A stretch of 64,000 nt of DNA from Panax quinquefolius. Lineage: Eukaryota > Streptophyta > Magnoliopsida > Apiales > Araliaceae. This document shows positions 1 through 12,300 of this stretch, piece after piece. The stretch covers positions 16,457,128 through 16,521,127 of the forward strand of contig CM035156.1 of assembly GCA_020205615.1 (NCBI GenBank), written 5' to 3'. The position numbers and the translations under genes are program-made. Within the stretch, counting starts at the first letter, position 1. Each line of letters opens with the position of its first letter. Below the pieces are notes generated by a model, which searched no databases, had not been told where the DNA came from, and saw nothing but the letters and a program-made list of their open reading frames with translations.

Positions 1-2142
1 CATTAAATGCTCATGCTTTGCGGGTGCATTTTATGCTCCATCACACCATTTATTTACTGTCTGACTCGTGCAATGTCCAACCCCTTTAGGCTTTTCAATG
101 TTACCCATTTAGCAAACTTTCGACCAACGACTCCCAAACCAGACGATTTTAAGGCGCTGAGTGTAAAGACATTCCCTAAGGCTTACTTGTTCGACAGAAT
201 TGAACTAAGTCAGTTTTTATTCCTTACGTGTATATATATTTTTCAATTTTCATTTTTTTTTGTTTTTTTAATGTTATATGAAACCAAGATTCCTCCAAAC
301 TTATGTATCAACCAATGTTCAGCTTTAATCAGTGATCAAATAAGTGTTCATGTCCTATCACACATAAAGTTTCTAATCGCAACTGATGGTCAATTGGTGT
401 GTTTGTTTGTGAAAGAAGACATGAATAGTGCAATGAGGTTCTTATGATCAAGTCTACTCAATACATGCTACACAATTTTCTGCAAATAAAAATAAACCAA
501 ACTCATCATTGGCCACTATTTAAACTACCATAGCTCAATGCTCAATCTCAATGCAGGATGTTATGTTCTTGCTTCCACTAACATCAAATTCTACGTGAAT
601 GAATGATGCAAAATATATATATTTTTTATATATGAATGAATCAATGAATGTTATATAAACGATTGTCCTAATTAAATGTTATCATGCAATCTTAATATGT
701 AATTTAATATGTAATCACAGATGAAAACATCACAAAGAAACAAAAATAACACAAACCCCCCCAAACTTAAAGCAAGTAATGCCCTCATTACATCAAGATA
801 AGAAGAATTTAGGACATAGGACTTTCTTGAGTGACGAGTCAAGACTAGCCATACTCATCGTCGTTTCCCTCATCGTCTTAAGGGGGATATGCAGGCAAGA
901 TAGGAGCAATGGTTACCACACTTAAATTAGACTCGAATAACCTGAAAACACAATAGGAGCAAGTTTATTAAATCCTAATAAATGCAAATTTATTAACTAC
1001 TATGAAACCTAATGAAATAAAACAAAACCAAAAACTAAAAAATTAAACATGGGTTGCCTCCAAATAAGCGTTTGTTTTAGAGTCGCCAGCTCGACTTCTT
1101 CAACTCTCTATCCAATTCCCCTTCGAAAATTGAGAAACCCTCCATCCATCAATAAAAATGTAATATTTGAGAGCTTCACTTCAATAAGGGCCATCGTTTC
1201 GAGTTCACCTAGCTTATTACTTTTAGATAAAATCTCCTTTATGAACTGTAACTAGGCGTTTGCTCCGTTGTGTCTGTGTACGGAATATTGAATTATAGCT
1301 TCTTGAACACAACTGGATCTTCATCGATCTTCGCATGGACCCTTATCTCATTCCACCATGGCTGCAAAGTTATATTGGCTCCTATGTCACGTAGAGTTCT
1401 GCCTACGAAATGACTACCAATTGGGCACGGGATTGCAAAATTGCCCGGATCCTTGAGCTTTGGTGAAGAAGGTACATGGGGCACTATAGAAATTAGGTTA
1501 ACAACATTGGAACTCAAGGCTAGATCTTCTTCGGTCTCCTTTTTATGCTCCCCACTTGTCTCCTCTTTTTCAGCATCCATGACTATTGGCTCGGGTACTC
1601 TATCAGTTTCAGGATCCATGTTACTTGCAATTCACCTTGATGTTAATGACATTTACCAACTGCCCAATTTGATACTTTATATTTCTAAGAGTCACTTCAT
1701 GATTGTTTTTCCACGTCTCATTCTCTTTTATGTACTTAATCAAAAGCTCCTCCAGTTCTGGTTTTTTTTCCTGTTGTGGGAGTGGTTATTGACAAGCTTG
1801 AAATCAGTTTGGTTGAGTTTGTCGTGACGCTTGAGGTTGGGCTTGATTATTTTGCCACGAGAAATTTGAGTGATACGATGATAGTTGTTGGGATAAGCAT
1901 AATTGTTGGGATAGTCAGTGAAGTTGCCACCATACTGTATTGTTCTTCATCTGTGCTGACAATTCATCGAGTTCATAAATCCATGTTGCGTTTGGCTCAG
2001 TCATTCTCGTATACGACCATTGATAATTATAGTTAGCCATGATGTACCTTGTAAAGAAAAAAAAATTAAAACAGAAAAAATAAAAAATGTTTTAATAAAC
2101 TAAATTGATAAAAACTAATAGCAAAATAATTATTAGAACCGT
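1..2142 (-). mobile_element. Internal region of a degenerate Ty3/gypsy LTR retrotransposon
   Basis: This stretch lies on the internal side of the primer-binding site at 2143-2160 and reads on the minus strand. At 1293-1619 a 108-codon minus-strand frame ends in a segment resembling the gag-protease junction of plant Ty3/gypsy elements: residues of the type KLKDPGNFAIPCPIG, then LRDIGAN where functional copies usually have LCDLGAS. The sequence around 1048-1100 (GGTTGCCTCCAAATAAGCG and onward) is a non-coding module I recall from such elements in many plants. Only about 500 bp separate the site from the protease fragment, so most of gag is missing, and no reverse transcriptase or integrase frame is visible. 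I read it as a deleted non-autonomous copy whose other LTR is lost or lies left of the window. The 1-450 part is assigned by position only. Confidence 0.6.
1293..1619 (-). pseudogene. Ty3/gypsy gag-protease fragment
   Basis: A 108-codon frame from 1619 down to 1293. The first half is acidic and lysine-rich, like the linker before the protease. The second half carries the retropepsin-like start with a D-I-G in place of the usual D-L-G active-site triad. The frame stops shortly afterwards, so no full protease domain is present. It is a relic, not a functional enzyme. Confidence 0.6.
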
Positions 2143-2160
2143 TACCCGGCAACGGCACCA
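2143..2160 (-). other. Retrotransposon primer-binding site
   Basis: On the minus strand this reads TGGTGCCGTTGCCGGGTA, one or two bases from the TGGCGCCGTTGCCGGGGA primer-binding site common in plant Tat/Athila-type Ty3/gypsy elements. It fixes the element's orientation: LTR at higher coordinates, internal region at lower ones. Confidence 0.75.
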
Positions 2161-2163
2161 AAA

Positions 2164-3500
2164 ACTTGTTGTCCGATTTATATAATGACAAATACGCGCA
2201 AGTGCACACAGTCAATCAAGTAATATAGAAGTAAATAGAGTGTTGAACCCACATAGAACAGTTGCTAACAATTACTTCAATATACAAGTTTTTACCAATT
2301 TAACTCCATTTAAAGAGTCACCTCAATTGATTTGGGAAAAGTAATTAAATATAAGTTAAAACTAAATTAACTAACGATTATTGATTACCTGATGATTTAG
2401 ACATAGGAATACAATTTCTCCAATTGCTTTACAATAATTGCCTTATCTTATTCCCAGTTAATTAATTCAATGATTTGTTAACTAGGATTGTCTATCAATT
2501 TATTAACATCTTTCAATGATTAATAAAAAGACCTATTTCAGTTTATTTTGTTATTTTCATGCAAGACACTTACAATAGATTCGTTAAGCACAAACTCCAA
2601 ACAAAGTTATGCATGACGTACAAGTACTTTCGTCTCGTACACTATTATGTCATCATTAACAGGGATCAACAAATTCATACGTTATTATATTCAGATCTAA
2701 TCTAAGATTTTATTTTTCAATTCCATCAAAGATATCAGATTAACTGTAAGCTAGACAATTAATAGATTAAGCACAAAATATAATAATCAACTCAATAGGA
2801 TCAACCAGTGAAAATAATGATAATTGAATTGCAAAAGGTTTCATTGTACCCCTAATTGGGAAATTAGTTCATCATCATAATAGAGTCAAGAAGATTAAAA
2901 TTAAATAACATCTCAAATACAGATAATGAAATTAAGAGAAGAACATTTTTGTCAAGGAATCTCCAGTCTCTAAGCTTCAATCTCCGTCTTGTGTGCTCTC
3001 CAATGATATCTCCAAGTCTTTAATAGAAGTGACTCTCAATGATTTGTAGTCAAAAGTCTTTTTTTTCATAAACTAAGCCAGAATATAATATTTATAATCC
3101 CTAACAAAATCCAGTATATAAGGTATGTAGAACTCCTCTTCTGAATTAACTTTAGACAAAAAGGAAATAAAATCTGCTGAAAATCTCCGTCCGGCGCGCC
3201 CAGCACCACTCTTCTTGGTTAACTGGTGTGCCCCGTGCTAGTGGTACAGAAACTTCAAGTCTTCCAGCGCGGCCCACGCCATATTTAATCCATCTGCAGC
3301 GTGCCCCGCGCCACTATGTCAGAATGTCCAAAATTCCCATTTTCTTCATCCTTTTCAGCCACGAAGTTAATCCTCCCCCTTTTCCTGCAAATATAAAATA
3401 AGACATAAAAAGTAACAAGAACAGTGCTCAAAAACTCACAATATTTCAAGTTAAAAGACAGTGAATTCGTAGGTTTCTAACCCACTCATCAATACTTATA
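2164..3500 (-). mobile_element. 5' LTR of the Ty3/gypsy element (minus orientation)
   Basis: The sequence next to the primer-binding site (ACAACAAGTTTT before TGG on the minus strand) is the usual LTR end in Tat/Athila-like elements. The region holds a GC-rich patch at about 3180-3320 typical of such LTRs. The outer boundary is uncertain; I place it near 3500, where the minus strand begins TGATGAGTGGGTTAG. No target duplication could be recognised because the partner LTR is not visible. Confidence 0.55.
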
Positions 3501-3848
3501 TTGAGTAAACTCTTTCTCTGGAGCAGCATTTCCATGCCGTTAGGCATTTGAGAGGATGATATGATGTTTTGATATGTATCAAAGCCTATGTTTTTTTTGA
3601 AGAACCAAAGGGATAACTCTAATTGGGTAGAGGAGCAAAACCCTTTGGTTCCTCTTAGTCATGGTAAAACAGCTTTGGTTTCCCATTCGTATGCGTATGT
3701 AATTTGTGAATATTAGGCGCACACGGACAACAGAAAGGGGTGTTAGTCAAAACATCAGACAAAATTACTTGTTCCGTCTCCTCATCCCCTATTTGTTTGA
3801 ATGCTGTGTATTGTGCAAAATTTTATAATAAATCATCTGCGTGGACAG

Positions 3849-3938
3849 GTGCAATTAATGGTTTCCATTAAGAAGTTGTTGGACCCCCATGGAATTCTCA
3901 ATCCGTACAAGGTTCTCCCAGCATCCCTCTTATCTTAA
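3849..3938 (+). CDS. Terminal exon of D-2-hydroxyglutarate dehydrogenase-like gene (partial)
   Basis: After an acceptor-like ACAG at 3845-3848 the frame encodes 29 residues and a TAA: VQLMVSIKKLLDP, then HGILNPYKVLP, then ASLLS. This matches the conserved C-terminus of plant mitochondrial D-2-hydroxyglutarate dehydrogenase, a FAD-linked flavoprotein of the D-lactate dehydrogenase family (LLDP..ILNPYKVLP is the family's last motif). No other exon is seen between the LTR at about 3500 and this one. Either the last intron was enlarged by the Ty3/gypsy insertion and the rest of the gene lies left of the window, or this is a stranded remnant. In Arabidopsis, from memory, D2HGDH lies beside a UBC gene of the same subfamily as the one at 5445, which supports a true gene end. 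Confidence 0.6.
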   Translation: MQLMVSIKKLLDPHGILNPYKVLPASLLS

Positions 3939-4391
3939 CGCAGGTGAGGAACTCTCCTTTCACGCTCCAAATGATCACATTACTAGTTTTTATTCTGTAT
4001 GCCGTTCTATTGTTTCTTTCGATTCAGTATATGGTGACGTGATTCCATATTCACAAGTAATTTTATCTTTTCTCTTATGCTCCACTGCAATCTCATGATA
4101 GGCTTTCTGAAATGAGTTTCAAAATGCATGGAAGTCTCAAGTGAAACCCAAACTCTGTTGTTGCCTAGTTTACTGGGACGATGATGATGCAGAAGTACAC
4201 AGTGCCGTTTTTATTGTTTCTTCTAAAGTTATTATCGAATGAAAGATCATGCTCCACTCCTGTAACGCTTTCTGTCTCTGTCGGTAGCATTCTTATGTAC
4301 CCGAAACTAACAGTTTGAAACAATGGTATAATGAGGAAAACTGGATATCATGTATTATAATATTGGGGTTGCTGCAATATTTATTTGCTTG

Positions 4392-4428
<37 letters not shown>

Positions 4429-5444
4429 GTGGATCAATGACACTAAGTTTTTTACACTATTATACTTTCTTCTGAATTATCTCCTCCCGGCGCGTCTTAG
4501 CTTAAAAACATCTGATCTCTGCATAGACGAATCATTTAGAAACTTAAATTGAGGGTGAAAGTAGAATATGAAAATCCTAAATAACTGACTTGGAACTTTT
4601 CTTGTGAACGAACTCGAATGGTATGACAATGAGATGGGTGAGGAAAGATAATTAGTTGAACATTTGGTTTAGGTGTTTAATACTTGTAGAAAGCGTAGGA
4701 TCAGATCAGTATTGAGAATTACTATCGTTTAGATACTCTGAGCTTTATCATCATATACAGTAAATATGAGAATGTATCTTTATCTATATTCGTCGTGTGT
4801 AACAAACTATCAAGTACTCCCTCTGTTTTTCAAAATTAGATATACAATTTAATTTTTTTGTCAAAGTGACATTATATTAAACTTTAAAATTAGTAGGAAT
4901 GGAATAAATTTCGTAATTAATAATTATTGTTATATATTATACAATTATTTATAATTGTATCAACTAAAATTAAATTAATTCGCATTAATTTAAAGTTTAA
5001 TATGTAGTCGTTTGATCTCAAAAGTAAAATTGTATATTTAATTTTGAAATGAGGAGGTATTATTATGAAGTTTTTACACTTTTTGTTTGAACACAAACGT
5101 TTCGGTTAAGACCTTTATGATGAATGTTTTTTAGCAAGAAAAAAAGAGAGAGTCAAAGGTGGTATAATAATTTATCAATTTTCAATGTAATTTCTAACAA
5201 AAGTTGAGTAAAAAAATAAAATAAAAGTAATTATAAATATAAATATAGAAATAGAATAAAAAAAGAAATTAGCTGTACTTTTAAGTTTTAAAGCGGGTAC
5301 TCCGTGAGAATGAAAAGAAGAAGAATAGGGACAAGAACGGAGGCAATTTTTATTTTTATTTTTATTTTTAGTGTGAATAAGCGAAGTGAATAAAAAGAGT
5401 CTCTTCCATTTCATTTGGTAGTTGGTACAATTAAGAGTCGAGAC
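3939..5444. other. Spacer and UBC upstream region
   Basis: Holds the presumed 3' UTR of the D2HGDH-like exon, a (TA)n run at about 4396-4425, a Stowaway-like MITE (listed separately) and the upstream region of the UBC gene with T-rich and A-rich tracts. A CT microsatellite occurs just after the UBC start, at about 5489-5503. No further gene is seen. Confidence 0.6.
4817..5057. mobile_element. Stowaway-like (Tc1/mariner) MITE
   Basis: A 241-bp element flanked by TA at 4815-4816 and 5058-5059. The left end CTCCCTCTGTTTTTCAAAA and the inverted right end CCTCCTCATTTCAAAA are imperfect terminal repeats of the CTCCCTCCGT type. The interior is AT-rich and non-coding. It lies upstream of the UBC gene. 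Confidence 0.65.
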
Positions 5445-8209
5445 ATGACCAGTTCCTCCTCACCTTCCCCTCGCAAGGTCACCCCTCTTCTCTCTCTCTC
5501 TCTATATGTATGTATGTTTATGGTTTGATCATTTGGGGTTTAAATGATTTATTTGTGTTGTTTCTATTTTAGGGTCTAAGCAAGATAGCTTGCAATCGAC
5601 TTCAGAAGGAACTGGTTGAGTGGCAGGTCAATCCTCCCGTTGGATTTAACCACAAACTCACCGATAATCTTCAAAGGTCTCTCTCTCTCTCTCTCTCTCT
5701 CTTTTCTTTCTTTCTTTCTTTCTTAATCGTTTGTCTTCTTAACTAGGAGAAAATGTTAATGAGAACTATGAATTTTGAGATTTGGTCCTCAGTCGTAGAA
5801 ATTACAATTTTAGATTCAATTTCTTTCAATACAAAATAAGTTTTCCCTCCCCCTTTGTGTGTGTTTGCCAACGTATATGTGTGTGACCTGAATATGTTTA
5901 ATGAGTGATTTTGATGCAAAGGTGGGTGATTGAAGTGAATGGAGCTTCAGGAACACTCTATGCCAATGAAACTTACCAGCTCCAGGTTGATTTTCCTGAG
6001 CATTATCCTATGGAAGCTCCGCAGGTGAACCATATATAGCTATTAGATTTTTTATTTAAAACACAGTAAATTAGTATTTGCTTATAGGGGAATGATGGAG
6101 GATTTACACAAGGTCCTTCTCACATGAATTGTAATTGAGTCTCGTGAGAGGCCTTTTGGAAATATCATTTATACTTGTGGAAATAACAATTTCCATTTTA
6201 TCCATGATGGTGTTCATGTGTTTGTCTTGGGTTTGACGCAGGTGATTTTTCTGCATCCTGCTCCTCTTCACCCTCATATTTATAGCAATGGCCATATTTG
6301 TTTAGGTAATCTTGTGATTGATTCTTAAGTTATTTATTTATTTATTGAAATGCGACTGCAAGAGGTTTACATATGTGAACAAACTGTAGCATGAGAATAT
6401 GCAATGAAATTTGAAGCTGATATCCTCACTATTTATTCATCCAGTTTTGCTCTATTTAGCAACGGATGATTGCCACACCGGATGGAAGTCTTCATGTATA
6501 TGGAAGGAAATTTTGAGGAAATAATCAATGTAAATGATCATGGTGTTTAGTTTCCCTTCGGTTCTTATTATACTCTTTTGTTCCATAAAAAAAAGTCCCA
6601 TTTGCCAATTTTTTTGTTCCACAACAAAAAAAATCCTCTTTTTACTGGTAGTACTATAAAATTGCACAATATCCTCTAAGTTTCCCATCAAAATTTCTTT
6701 ATCATGCCCCCACTGTTAAAGTAACCCTATATTTTTAGAAGTGGAATGAAAATACATCCTTAATACTCCCTTTGTTCCAACATATACGATCAAGTTTGAT
6801 TTTTCAAAGTGTATTTGAGGAATTTCCAAATTCAAAATTAATGTGATTCATTTGACTTTTTAAAACAATAAATCATGTCATTAGCAGTACTAGTTAAGTT
6901 TATAATTTTCATAATTGTATTGTCTAAAACTTATTAATTTTGAATTTGAAAAATATCTTAAATTGACTTTAAAAAGTCAATATTGATCCTACATTATGGA
7001 ATAGAGTGTATTTGCAAATGAGACTTTATTTTTGGAATGTAAAGAGTTATTTGTTCTTGTACCAGTAAGGTTCATAATAAACCTAACCTGTCATCCTAGT
7101 TCTGGAAATGCCACAGTTAACGTAACAATAATTGTTGTGTTTGATTGCTAAATAATTGGTTACTCATATCTCTTTGCAACCTTTCATATACTTTCTTCAA
7201 TTTGGTAATTCCTTGCAAGTTGCGAGTGAAAAAATCATGGGCTCAAGATAGATGTGTTGGGTCTGCACCTTAGCCATGACTACTAATATTTTCTTAAACT
7301 GTAGTTTCATCTCCTCATTTGATGGATTAATTTCTGGGTAAATTTCTTGTACACTGTTGCATAAAAAGTATCCTTTCTGCAAAAGGCACCCTCCCTCCAA
7401 TCTTCACTATTATTTCCATTTTTTCCTCCCCTACTCCATGTAGGTTGGTTGAACTCTTTAATTGGATTTTACCCTTAATTTTATGAGCAATTATTTTGTT
7501 TTTTTAATAAAAAAACACCTTCTGAGGACTAGTTTCAGGTACTCTAAACAGCTGGATTAAGAGTTAAAAGGCTAGTTGTGCTCAGAAGTGAGAACCTCTG
7601 TATCTGAGGGTTACTTTAATCAAACCGTAGGTTGTTGGTCATCATAGGTAGCTGACCTTATTTTTCATTGTGCTTTTGTTAACCTTGTTACCCAGATTGT
7701 GCTTTTGGAAAGGAATTGGGCTCTTAATTGTAATCATAAATTTGTGCTATGAGTTTATTCTTCATATAGATCTGACACTTGCATCTCAAAAAGAAAAACT
7801 AACGCTCTAATTGTGTTGTGTAGATATTTTGTATGACTCGTGGTCACCAGCAATGACTGTTAGTTCCATCTGTATCAGCATTCTATCCATGCTTTCAAGT
7901 TCAACTGTGAAGGTAAAATATATGTCTAACATGTACCTCTGTTTATTTCCATCAGCCAAATAAAACTGTGTTACACACAAATGGGAAAGTAAAAAGTTTG
8001 CAAAATAGTTGTTTGTGTACTAAATGACATTAGTTGTATATTTGAATGAATACCCCTTTACAGATAAATTTACCCGAGAATGTTATGTAAATGATGTTGA
8101 ACCTTGTGTGCAGCAACGGCCAGAAGATAATGATCGCTATGTAAAGAATTGTAGAAATGGAAGATCCCCAAAGGAGACCAGATGGTGGTTCCATGATGAC
8201 AAAGTGTAA
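5445..8209 (+). CDS. Ubiquitin-conjugating enzyme E2, UBE2W-like (plant UBC16/17/18 group)
   Basis: Six exons: 5445-5477, 5573-5676, 5922-6024, 6242-6305, 7824-7912 and 8114-8209, giving 162 aa, the family's length. All junctions are GT-AG and the frame is continuous. E2 enzymes accept ubiquitin from E1 on a cysteine and pass it on with an E3. The UBC fold covers nearly the whole protein. The catalytic Cys lies in HPHIYSNGHICLDIL, encoded at the exon 4/5 junction. The usual HPN triad is HPH, as in human UBE2W, which ubiquitinates protein N-termini. The C-terminus ends KETRWWFHDDKV, also a UBE2W-group signature. The start gives MTSSSPSP-like residues as in plant homologues. A (CT)n/(TTTC)n microsatellite directly follows the exon 2 donor, and intron 4 (1.5 kb) holds a Stowaway-like MITE. 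The gene converges on the carrier gene at 9346. It appears intact; no 5' intron was sought. Confidence 0.93.
6766..7008. mobile_element. Stowaway-like MITE in UBC intron 4
   Basis: 243 bp flanked by TA dinucleotides (6764-6765 and 7009-7010). Ends CTCCCTTTGTTCCAACATA and, inverted, CACTCTATTCCATAATGTA. Both sub-terminal parts carry GATCAA followed by TTGA/TTTGA. Non-coding. Confidence 0.6.
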
Positions 8210-9345
8210 TAACAAAAGCATCTCCCCATAAATAATTGTTTCAAGGGGATTTCATGTGCATTCACTTCTTTTTGATGAAATGGAAGCTTAAAAGGAAAAG
8301 GAAATCTGAAATACTAGGGTTAGTGAAAAATGCATAATTTCTATGCTGTAAAGTACCGATGTCAACCAGTATTTGTAAGTGAAGACGAAACTTACTTTAT
8401 TGTAAACCCATTGTAAGAATTATTGTGTGCACTGTTAGTTAAATTTTACATCAATCAATGTTCAGTTTTTCCATCGTAAGTGATGTCAGTTTTCTTCTTC
8501 ATTTTTTTGCCTAATTCTGATGCGGAATTATGTACCTGAGGGATCTTCACATGTAGTTTAAATCTCATTTCATTTTTGTATATGCGTAATCACTACTGAT
8601 GTAATTTATCTGAAGGAACCTACCTTCTGTTTTGTTGCCATACGGAAACTTCAGCGGATGCTATCATTTGGGGATTCATTTCTTTGTTCGTTTCTCAAGT
8701 TGCACCAAATATGCTGTGTTTAATTTAGCTTAGAAACCATGAAAACAGCTGCTGCTGGGTTTTTACATGTATAGATGTTTCATGCATATTACACGCAAAG
8801 ATGATATTGATTAGGAGTGTGGTGGTTGAATAAGAACCTGGGATAGGAGCAGAGTTGGCATTTGCTGTGCAATAAATGATTATCCGACAATTACCAAAAG
8901 TTATTTTTTGATCAACATTAATTATCATCTAATATCTGCTCTCGGTAAGGAGATTATTGGATATCTTGAGACGCCTTAATTGTTGCCAGGGCGGATCATT
9001 GAAGAATCTATGCAGACAAATTTCAAGGGTTGATACAAATTGTGGATATATGCAAAGACAAAGATGTACAAATTTTTTCAATTCGCAGATTACTCATTTA
9101 GAAGAATAACTTTAGTTTACTAAGCTGATCCTTCTTGTCAACAACCAATATGATTCACCATTCCATTTGTCCTACTGATTTCTCCAAGATATTGTTATAC
9201 ACATTGCAGCCGACCATCTTTTTATATCTGCTGCTTTTTTATTGCTGGTAGGTGATCTAGTTTCCATTCAAGTGTTGAACATCATGCAAGGCTACGGTTA
9301 ACTGATGCAAGCAAGAAGGGAAGGAGATGACGGGTATAAAAAATA
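8210..9345. other. Convergent spacer between UBC and the carrier gene
   Basis: Contains the 3' untranslated regions of two converging genes. AATAAA-like signals for the plus-strand gene are not clear-cut. No open frame with recognisable content. Confidence 0.5.
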
Positions 9346-12300
9346 TCAGTCTTTCATCCTTGCCAACTTTAGCATGTTCAGAACATTCTCATAGACGATA
9401 AATGTTAATGAAGCTGCAGGGGCATTTTTCAATAAGTTGGCTGTAATACCCTTATAGAAACCTCGCAAACCCTCAAACCTGCATGTGGGTGGAAAAAGGA
9501 AATTAACTCGGGCTAATAGAGTACATACATCTTTAATCCACTATTGAAACAACAGTTAGTAAGCTGTTCAGTAATGATATGACCATTTTCATCCTGTTGG
9601 GTACGCGAGATCAACTCCTCAATAGCTTAACATCTATGACAGATTAATCATCTACTCTATAAAAGAATATTCTGTCTACAAAAATTGAGAATGTATAAAT
9701 CACATTAACAACATATATGCAATCATAGAACCTGGATATTGACTGTAGATCTACTGTTAAGTGATTTTTGGTTTTCCGGCATATATTTTTCTCACCGTGC
9801 AGTTTCTTTCATAACGTGCCAGCTATTCATATATCTCGGAATTCCATCTATGCTTGGTCTTTGCTACAGTGGGAGAAAGATACAAAGTAGCTTAATGCCA
9901 AGAAGCAACCACCAACAGTAAAGTGAGGTTGGTTTACAACAGGAATCGTTGTTTTACTCAACCCATACTTCATCGATCAATTGCTCAATAAAATCATAGT
10001 AGAGAAGTATTCAGCAAAGGGAAAAAGTTCCATACCTGCAATCAAGCTCGAATGACCTGAAATTATGTTTGCCAGAAACATATAAAAAAATCAGTTGAGA
10101 AACTACAATCTTATATTCGAAAGTCACTACTGACACTAACCTGGGATGGATATGTCACGAGAACTGACGCTACTTTGGAAGAAGCTCCTAGTGTTGCATA
10201 GTCCATTGAATTCTGTAGGAAAGATGCAATGAGTGTCAGCTTAGTTATCCTTAAAGGCAGGTCAGTTAACTTAAGATACAGATAGCGCACTCGTATCCTC
10301 CCTTGTGTCAAAATATCTATTCTTGCTCTCACAATGCTGTCTACACAATTACACCCTCCATCAACGGATGTCCAATATCATGCTATTCTCTATGTGTGTA
10401 TATGGGAAATCTTTTGCATGCATATGAAAAAAAATAAAAAATGGTCCAACCCATGCCTTTCTACACTTATTTATAACATCATGACTATATATGAAAAAGA
10501 AATATGTTTCCAAAGTTTCCCATGCATAAAAAAAATGGTTCAACCCATGCCTTTCTACAATTATTTATAACATCATGATTATATATGAAAAGGAAATATG
10601 TTTCCAAAGTTTCCCATGCATACACAATTTAATAAGTAGCCAGAAAGCTTAAAATTAGTATCAACTGGGAATGACTCACGAACAAATTATCCGCACTCAA
10701 ATTCATTTTGTTTTCTCCGGATCTATAGTTAACCAGAACTTTACGAAGTTCTTCATATGCTGTAAATTGAATAGCACCATGAGTAACCTGCTGAAGGAAC
10801 ACAAAAACCAGAAAATTGCATGATGAAACGAACAATAAATACTTGACATAATCATAACACTATATCTTATAGAAAATTTTATATAGTTAAACCAAACGTC
10901 ATTATTGCCTGCAGCATGCAACAACCTATGATGATTGACAACAAAACGAAAAATTAAAAGAAGTTTATTTACAGAACAAAAGAGTTGACGAACTTTTTGT
11001 TGAAAAGTATAACTTCATTGAACTTAACCATGCAAGCACATTACAATTGAATAATATAAGATGATAAGGAAAAAAGAGCTAACAAATCTAACCAGAAAAA
11101 GACCAGAGAAAATCCCTCTGTAAAGTGCCCGCCACCCTTCGTCTTTTAGGATAGTTCTTATAGCATCTGAAGTTAGACCAACATTAAGAACAAGAAATGA
11201 ATAATTTGCACAAACATACAAGGAGGACGGGGAGAGAGAGAGAATGTTGTCATAGAAGGTTGTTAAATTGTAATCGTTGGTACTTATTGAGAAGGATGTT
11301 AAACTGTTTCCTAAACTCTATAATGGAGTACAAGATTATATGCAGCTGTATGAAAGTTGTGAAAGTCACTGATCAAAGGCTTATTACAGGAACAAGTACT
11401 TTATTACAGGAACAAGTATATCCCCCATATAAGAAACAACATCAAATAAAAAATCAATGGCAATTAGATTAAACTTAAATTGTGTGCACTTGTTCGAGCA
11501 CAGATTAATTATTCACAAAAAAAAAGGGATATCTCAGAAAGGTGTTATTAAAATGGTTAAGTAAGATAAGGAGCAGACCATGAAAGCCAGAATATGGTCG
11601 GGCATGATGCTGAGGAGTCTGAAGTTGCAATCTTGTTTTCACAAGCCAAAAAGGATTGGTGCATAAACAGACCTGTCAAAACCACCAATCTGCTACTGTA
11701 AGTAGGATGCCACGGGCACCACAAATTCACATCTACTTTACGATATTCCAAGCAACATAAAATCCAAATTCATAGAAACACAGGAAGAAGAGTCTAAGAC
11801 CATTCAAGATGATCTTTTTTTTGGATAAGTATGAATGCTGATTCAAAATGAAATAAAGCATAACAAGTGCAGGCATCTTCTTTTTCACTACAATCCATTG
11901 TGTGCGCCAGTGGAGGTCTTGTGTTAAAAGCATACATTTGCATTTTGCAGTAAAAAATCTAAATCACAGTTCTGTATTACATCAATTGGATGAGCCAATC
12001 ATATAAAAACTTCCATACTAACCAAAGCTCCTGCCTCTGCAGCTGAAGCAAGATGAAGGCCAGCGCCAAGCTCCTCCCTGTTTCTTAAATATCTTTGTTT
12101 GGCTTTGCTATAGCTAAAACAGAAAAAGCAATCAAGTTTATGAGTGAGAAACACAATCTTTAAGATGCATACATAAAATTTTTACACGAAAACAACCCAA
12201 TTGAAGACAGGCTGTGTTACAGCAATAGAATCTGTTGCATTTCCCCCATACATTCAAGAAATGAATAAGCAGGAAAATTCTTTCATGCGAAACCACATAA

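Noticed and set aside
10036..10056. RNA editing of the TGA back to CGA
   Set aside because: U-to-C editing is not expected for a nuclear transcript in a seed plant, and C-to-U editing works in the other direction; treated as a genomic lesion or error.
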